Origin: Streptomyces sp. NA04227
GTDB taxonomy: Bacteria; Actinomycetota; Actinomycetes; Streptomycetales; Streptomycetaceae
Length of the DNA: 64,000 nucleotides
Assembly: GCF_013364195.1 (NCBI RefSeq)
Contig: NZ_CP054918.1
Coordinates: 2,903,001 to 2,967,000 of the forward strand
Direction: 5' to 3'
The notes beneath the pieces were generated by a model that saw nothing but the letters and a program-made list of their open reading frames with translations, was not told where the DNA came from and did no database searches. This document shows positions 60,488-64,000 of this stretch, one piece after another. How positions within the stretch are numbered: position 1 is the stretch's first letter; each line of letters starts with the position of its first letter. The position numbers and the translations under genes are program-made.

Positions 60488-62353
60488 GTGAGCGGTAGTG
60501 GCCCCGGTCCGTTTCTCCGCGTGCCGGTGGGGGCCGACGCCCCTCGCTGGAGCACCTTCCCCGTCGAACGGACGCTGGTCGTCGCCGCCCGGACGGTGAC
60601 CTCGACCGTACGGGCCCTGGAAACGCTGCCCCCTCTGCTGCGCGACGACCCCCGGATCGGGGTCGTGTACGCCTACGACCCGGGCTCCGCGTTCAACGAC
60701 GGCGTCCTTGAGCTGCTCCACACCGCCGGTTGCCGGGTCATGCCGTGGCCTCAACTGGCCCAGGACCAGCCCGACTTGATCATCTCCGCCAGCGAGAACA
60801 TCGACGTGCCGGAGGGCGACTGCCCAGTCCTGATACTGCCGCACGGCATCGGCTTCCAGAAGCTGGTGCCCGACTCCCGGACCCCGGGCACCCGGCTCTC
60901 CGGCGTCGTGCCCGAGCCGCTCATGGCCTCCGGCCGTGCCTGGCTCGCCGTGTCGCATCCGGACCAGGAGGCCCAACTCGTGGCCGCGCACCCTCGGGCG
61001 GCCGGGCACACCCTCATGATCGGCGACCCCTGCTTCGACGAGCTCTCGGCGGGCCTGCCGTACGCCGCCTCGTACCGGCGGGCGCTCGGGGTGGGCGAGG
61101 GACGGCGGCTGATCGTCCTCAGCTCCACCTGGGGCCGCACCTCCCTGCTCGGCCGGGACCCCGCACTGCCACGCCGCCTGCTCGCCGCCCTGCCCTACGA
61201 CGCGTACCAACTGGCCCTCATCAGCCACCCCAACGTCTGGTCGGCCCACGGCGGACTGCACCTGAGTACGGTGCTCGCCTCCGCCCTGGACGCGGGCCTG
61301 ATGCTGATACCGCCCGTCCACGAGTGGCGTGCCGCACTCCTCGGCGCCGACGCGGTGGTGGGCGACCACGGGTCGGTGACGCTGTACGCGGCGGCGCTGG
61401 GAAAGCCGGTACTGCTCGCGGCGTTCGGCGACGACTCGGTGGACGGGACAGCCGCGACCGAACTCGCCAAGCACGCACAGCGTTTGCCGCCCGGACAGGA
61501 CCCACGGCCCCTGCTGACCGCCCTGTTCGACCGGCCGGGCCCGGGACCCGAGTCCGCCGTCGCCGAACTGGCCTTCGCGGAAAGGGGAGTTGTGCTTGCC
61601 CGGCTCCGTACGGCCGTGTACCGGCTGCTGAACCTCCCGGAACCGGTCCGCCCCGCGCCCTCGTCCAGGAGGCCACCCCGGACAAGCTCCCCCGCCGCCC
61701 CCGTCACCTCCTGGCAGGTACGCACGACCGTCGACCCCGACGGCGAGCAGGTGACCGTGGACCGTCGGCCGTACGCCGCCCTGGACGGGTCCGGGGCCGG
61801 GGCGGGGGCCGGAGCGGGGGCCGGAGCGGGGGCCGGGACACGGGAAGAGAACGACGGCGAGTACGTCCACTTGGCCTGCGACGAGGAGGAGCACGACCCG
61901 CGATTCCGGGACAGCGCCTCGGTGCTGGTGGCGCACCGTGCGGCCACGCGTACGGCGACTGCACTGCGCTGGATACGGGAAGAGCGGACCGCCCACCCGA
62001 GCCGCCTGCTTGTCGGTGTCGGGGTGGAGGGTGGGCGGTGTGGTCCGTACGACGGTGCCGCCCAGGACTGGGTCGACGGTCCGGGTTCCTCAGGGATGCG
62101 AGGTCCCGAGGAGAGTGCGCGACGGTTTCTGTTCGGGCTGCGCGGCGGGCGGGTGGTGGAGGCCACGGTGACCGGCGACGGCATGGACCCGGGACTGCCC
62201 GCTGCCGTCGTCTACGCCTGCCTGCGTGCTCAACTCCCGCTGCACGACGCTGTCTTCACCCTCCGCGTGGGCGAACTCGGCGCGGAAGACGTGCGGTTGA
62301 GAGTGCTCCCGGGCGCCACCTGGTCCGGCCCTCCGGAAGGTCAGGAGAGCTAA
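60488..62353 (+). CDS. GT-B-like protein of unknown function
   Basis: 621 aa from GTG 60488 (start uncertain). The region to about 380 has two Rossmann-like halves with LVVAARTVTSTVRALE, VLILPHGIGFQKLVP, RRLIVLSSTWGRTSLLG and DAVVGDHGSVTLYAAALGKPVLLAAFG. This is the layout of GT-B glycosyltransferases or CDP-glycerol glycerophosphotransferase-like proteins, the late GDHGS/GKPV part being a nucleotide-sugar-type loop. A Gly/Ala repeat (GAGAGAGAGAG, about 435-447) separates a C-terminal domain of unknown type. As I recall, homologues are labelled translation initiation factor 2 in databases, which the sequence does not support. Confidence 0.78.
   Translation: MSGSGPGPFLRVPVGADAPRWSTFPVERTLVVAARTVTSTVRALETLPPLLRDDPRIGVVYAYDPGSAFNDGVLELLHTAGCRVMPWPQLAQDQPDLIISASENIDVPEGDCPVLILPHGIGFQKLVPDSRTPGTRLSGVVPEPLMASGRAWLAVSHPDQEAQLVAAHPRAAGHTLMIGDPCFDELSAGLPYAASYRRALGVGEGRRLIVLSSTWGRTSLLGRDPALPRRLLAALPYDAYQLALISHPNVWSAHGGLHLSTVLASALDAGLMLIPPVHEWRAALLGADAVVGDHGSVTLYAAALGKPVLLAAFGDDSVDGTAATELAKHAQRLPPGQDPRPLLTALFDRPGPGPESAVAELAFAERGVVLARLRTAVYRLLNLPEPVRPAPSSRRPPRTSSPAAPVTSWQVRTTVDPDGEQVTVDRRPYAALDGSGAGAGAGAGAGAGAGTREENDGEYVHLACDEEEHDPRFRDSASVLVAHRAATRTATALRWIREERTAHPSRLLVGVGVEGGRCGPYDGAAQDWVDGPGSSGMRGPEESARRFLFGLRGGRVVEATVTGDGMDPGLPAAVVYACLRAQLPLHDAVFTLRVGELGAEDVRLRVLPGATWSGPPEGQES
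61790..61837. repeat. 12-bp GC repeat in the GT-B-like gene
   Basis: Roughly four 12-bp units of the type ggggccggagcg, encoding Gly-Ala alternation between the two parts of the protein. A flexible linker. Confidence 0.8.
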
Positions 62354-62616
62354 AGAGTGCCTCCTCGACCCTTCCAACGGCTGATCGGACATGCCTGTCC
62401 TGTTGGTGATCACGATGGGCGATGGACGGCTCCACCTCGCCGCCATCCCCATGTGGAGCCGGGACTGAGAAGCGTGGGTACCAGATCACGCACGGGAAGC
62501 TTGTGAGCAGCGTGGGGCAGTGCCCTAAATGGGTACTTTCAGTGAAAGAATCACCATAATTCGTGACTCTGCGTATACGGTCTCGGTGAAATCGTCACCC
62601 CCACCCTGGAGATGTC

Positions 62617-63573
62617 GTGGCCCGCTTCCGTACCCGTCTCGCCCTGCTCGGCTCGGCCGCAGCCCTCACCGCCGTCCAGTTCTCCGGCGCCCAGCCCGCC
62701 GCTGCCGCGGATTACCAATGGGTCGCCCTGGGCGACTCCTACACCGCCGGAGTCACCCGCGCCGCAGGCGACATCTTCGAAATCCCGCGCGACGGCTGTG
62801 AGCGCACCGACCGGTCCTATCCCCAGGTCATCGACCGCGACCTCGGCGGCCTCTTCGACCTGACCAACGTCAGCTGCGGCGCCGCCACCGTCGAGAACAT
62901 CACCGACGCCCCCCAGAACCCGAGCGGCCGTAACCTGCCGCCCCTCTCCGAGGACCCGGACTACCCCTTCCCCGCGGTTCCCTCACAGTCCGAGGCGGTG
63001 GGGCCCGACACGGACGTCATCACCGTCGGCACGGGCGGAAACACCCTCGGCTTCGCCGACATCCTCCTCAAGTGCACGGAACTGGGCGGCGAGAGCGGCG
63101 GCAAGGGAACCCCGTGCAAGGACGCCCTGGGCTCCGATATCCAGACCCGGCTGGACAAGGTGAGCAAGGAGTACGACCGCATGCTCGCCGCGCTCCACGA
63201 GCGCGCGCCGAAGGCGAAGATCCTGGCCGTCGGCTACCCCACGATCGTCCCCGAGGACACCGCCAAGTGTTCCTACGGCGACCTGACGCAGTTCGGCACG
63301 ATCGCCCAGGGCGACCTGGCCTGGCTGCGCACCGACGTCCTGGAGCCCCTCAACAAGGCCATCGAGAAGTCGGCCGGCACGCAGGAGACCGCCGGCTTCG
63401 TCGACCTCAGCACCTCCTCCCGGAACCACAGCGTCTGCGACGACGCCAAGTGGGTCGAAGGCTTCGTCACCCTCCCCGACCAGCTGTCCTTCGTCCACCC
63501 CAACGCCCTCGGCCACCGCAACACCGCCGACCAGGTCGAAGAGGCGATGCTGAACCTCATCGCCTCGAGCTGA
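62617..63573 (+). CDS. Secreted SGNH/GDSL lipase/esterase
   Basis: 318 aa from GTG 62617. Signal peptide RTRLALLGSAAALTAVQFSGAQPAAA, cleaved near residue 31. SGNH blocks: ALGDSYTAG (nucleophile Ser), SCGAATVENI (Gly), TVGTGGNTLGFAD (Asn), and VHPNALGH (His). Six Cys in the mature part could form three disulfides, as in Streptomyces extracellular SGNH lipases. Acts outside the cell on lipid or ester substrates. Upstream, CTTTC-AGT-GAAAG and a CATAAT hexamer (62551 region) may be regulatory; a terminator follows. The gap 62354-62616 contains no gene. Confidence 0.92.
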   Translation: MARFRTRLALLGSAAALTAVQFSGAQPAAAADYQWVALGDSYTAGVTRAAGDIFEIPRDGCERTDRSYPQVIDRDLGGLFDLTNVSCGAATVENITDAPQNPSGRNLPPLSEDPDYPFPAVPSQSEAVGPDTDVITVGTGGNTLGFADILLKCTELGGESGGKGTPCKDALGSDIQTRLDKVSKEYDRMLAALHERAPKAKILAVGYPTIVPEDTAKCSYGDLTQFGTIAQGDLAWLRTDVLEPLNKAIEKSAGTQETAGFVDLSTSSRNHSVCDDAKWVEGFVTLPDQLSFVHPNALGHRNTADQVEEAMLNLIASS

Positions 63574-63606
63574 CGCCCACCGCGCCCGCGGGACGATCCC
63601 GCAGCG

Positions 63607-63638
63607 GACCGGCCTCCGGCACCAGCCGGAGGCCGGTC
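63607..63638 (+). terminator. Perfect 14-bp hairpin downstream of lipase gene
   Basis: GACCGGCCTCCGGC-ACCA-GCCGGAGGCCGGTC, 34 bp after the stop. It lies between convergent genes (63573 and 63707) and may serve both. Confidence 0.9.
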
Positions 63639-63706
63639 GTACGTTCCGGGCCCACCTGAAACCCGGCCTGTCACTTCAGGGAGACGGGCCCTGGCCGGCG
63701 TGTCCC

Positions 63707-64000
63707 TCAGCGGTCTCCCGAGACCGCCCCACCCGACGCCAGGCGTGCCTCGATGACCTCCGCCTGTGGACTGCCGCCCGCCCGGTAGATCTCCAGGGCC
63801 CGCAGCAGGTGCGCGCGAGCGCGCTCGCCCGGCCCGCCCCGCGGCCCTCCGGGTTCGGCAAGTTCGGCGAGGTCGGCAAGTTCGGCGAGGTCGGCGAGGT
63901 CGGCAAGCCGTACGCGGATGTCCGCCTCGTAGTGGTCCGCGCCGACCGCCCGGAGTTCCCGGGCCGCCTCGGTCAGCGTGCTGGTCGCCGTGGCGGTGTC
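63707..64000 (-). CDS. TPR-type protein, C-terminal part
   Basis: The gene enters from the right edge; 97 codons to the stop at 63707 are visible. The helical pattern LTEAARELRAVGADHYEADIRVRLADLAELADLAEL and RAHLLRALEIYRAGGSPQAEVIEARL fits the last TPR repeats of an AfsR/SARP-type or other tetratricopeptide regulator. Ala/Leu/Asp/Glu repeats (LADLAELADLAELAE) come from a 15-18-bp repeat in the DNA. The N-terminus and function cannot be judged. Confidence 0.7.
   Translation of the reverse strand, partial: DTATATSTLTEAARELRAVGADHYEADIRVRLADLADLAELADLAELAEPGGPRGGPGERARAHLLRALEIYRAGGSPQAEVIEARLASGGAVSGDR

Noticed and set aside
63676..63906. Minus-strand 76-codon frame near the right edge
   Set aside because: Out of frame with the TPR-like gene, which stays open to the window edge in another frame.

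Overview
The window is high-GC (about 70% or more), gene-dense DNA with strong G/C preference at third codon positions, GTG/ATG starts and many leaderless-looking starts. It carries typical Streptomyces families: an SsgA-like protein, XRE-DUF5753/DUF397 pairs, SpoIIE-type phosphatase, Rpf muralytic enzyme, Pmt, tricorn protease and Hen1/Pnkp RNA repair. It looks like chromosomal Streptomyces DNA, core to sub-core. No phage, IS element, CRISPR array, rRNA or tRNA was found.

Layout. 1-6.4 kb is a minus-strand housekeeping run: ispE (cut by the window edge), rsmA, rpfB, tatD, a zinc-ribbon protein and rsmI. 6.6-9.0 kb holds an NAD(P)-binding protein and a divergent EamA exporter/MarR pair, placed between rsmI and the protein O-mannosyltransferase gene pmt (9.2-10.9 kb). 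11-18.3 kb is accessory: DUF6193, MarR/SnoaL, a membrane-anchored degenerate receiver, DinB, HxlR with two imine-reductase-like genes, a methyltransferase, and two gene remnants joined at one scar. 18.4-22.6 kb is the hen1-pnkp RNA-repair operon. 22.7-24.8 kb is a DUF6879/XRE cassette. 24.8-32.2 kb has a multidomain SpoIIE phosphatase, a penicillin-binding protein, an SGNH hydrolase and glutaminase. 32.3-39.0 kb has small enzymes, regulators and a second XRE/DUF397 cassette. 39.1-43.1 kb is a Co/Ni ECF transporter operon (cbiM, cbiQ, cbiO) coupled to a serine hydrolase, with a structured leader. 43.6-48.6 kb has an SsgA-like gene, a secreted amidohydrolase and a tetR-mmpL operon. 48.9-52.6 kb is a tricorn protease. 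53.3-57.6 kb is a Baeyer-Villiger-type monooxygenase/hydrolase/SDR operon facing a MerR gene. 57.7-64 kb holds xth, an acetyltransferase, an aldo/keto reductase, a GT-B-like protein of unknown role, a secreted SGNH lipase and the end of a TPR protein.

Two themes run through the window. First, many local regulators sit divergent from, or upstream of, their probable targets, with visible inverted-repeat operators (MarR/EamA, MarR/SnoaL, HxlR/imine reductases, ArsR, XRE, TetR/MMPL). Second, perfect short tandem repeats of 6-21 bp are unusually common. Within genes their periods are multiples of three and they add low-complexity termini or linkers (RpfB, EamA, the second imine reductase, CbiO, the serine hydrolase, tricorn, the GT-B-like protein); others lie between genes, including a 7-bp repeat of about 13.5 copies. 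No wholly new multi-gene system is evident. The most unusual items are the deletion scar joining two divergent genes, the membrane-anchored receiver lacking key switch residues, the in-frame palindrome inside tatD, the DUF6879 fusion and the tricorn linker.
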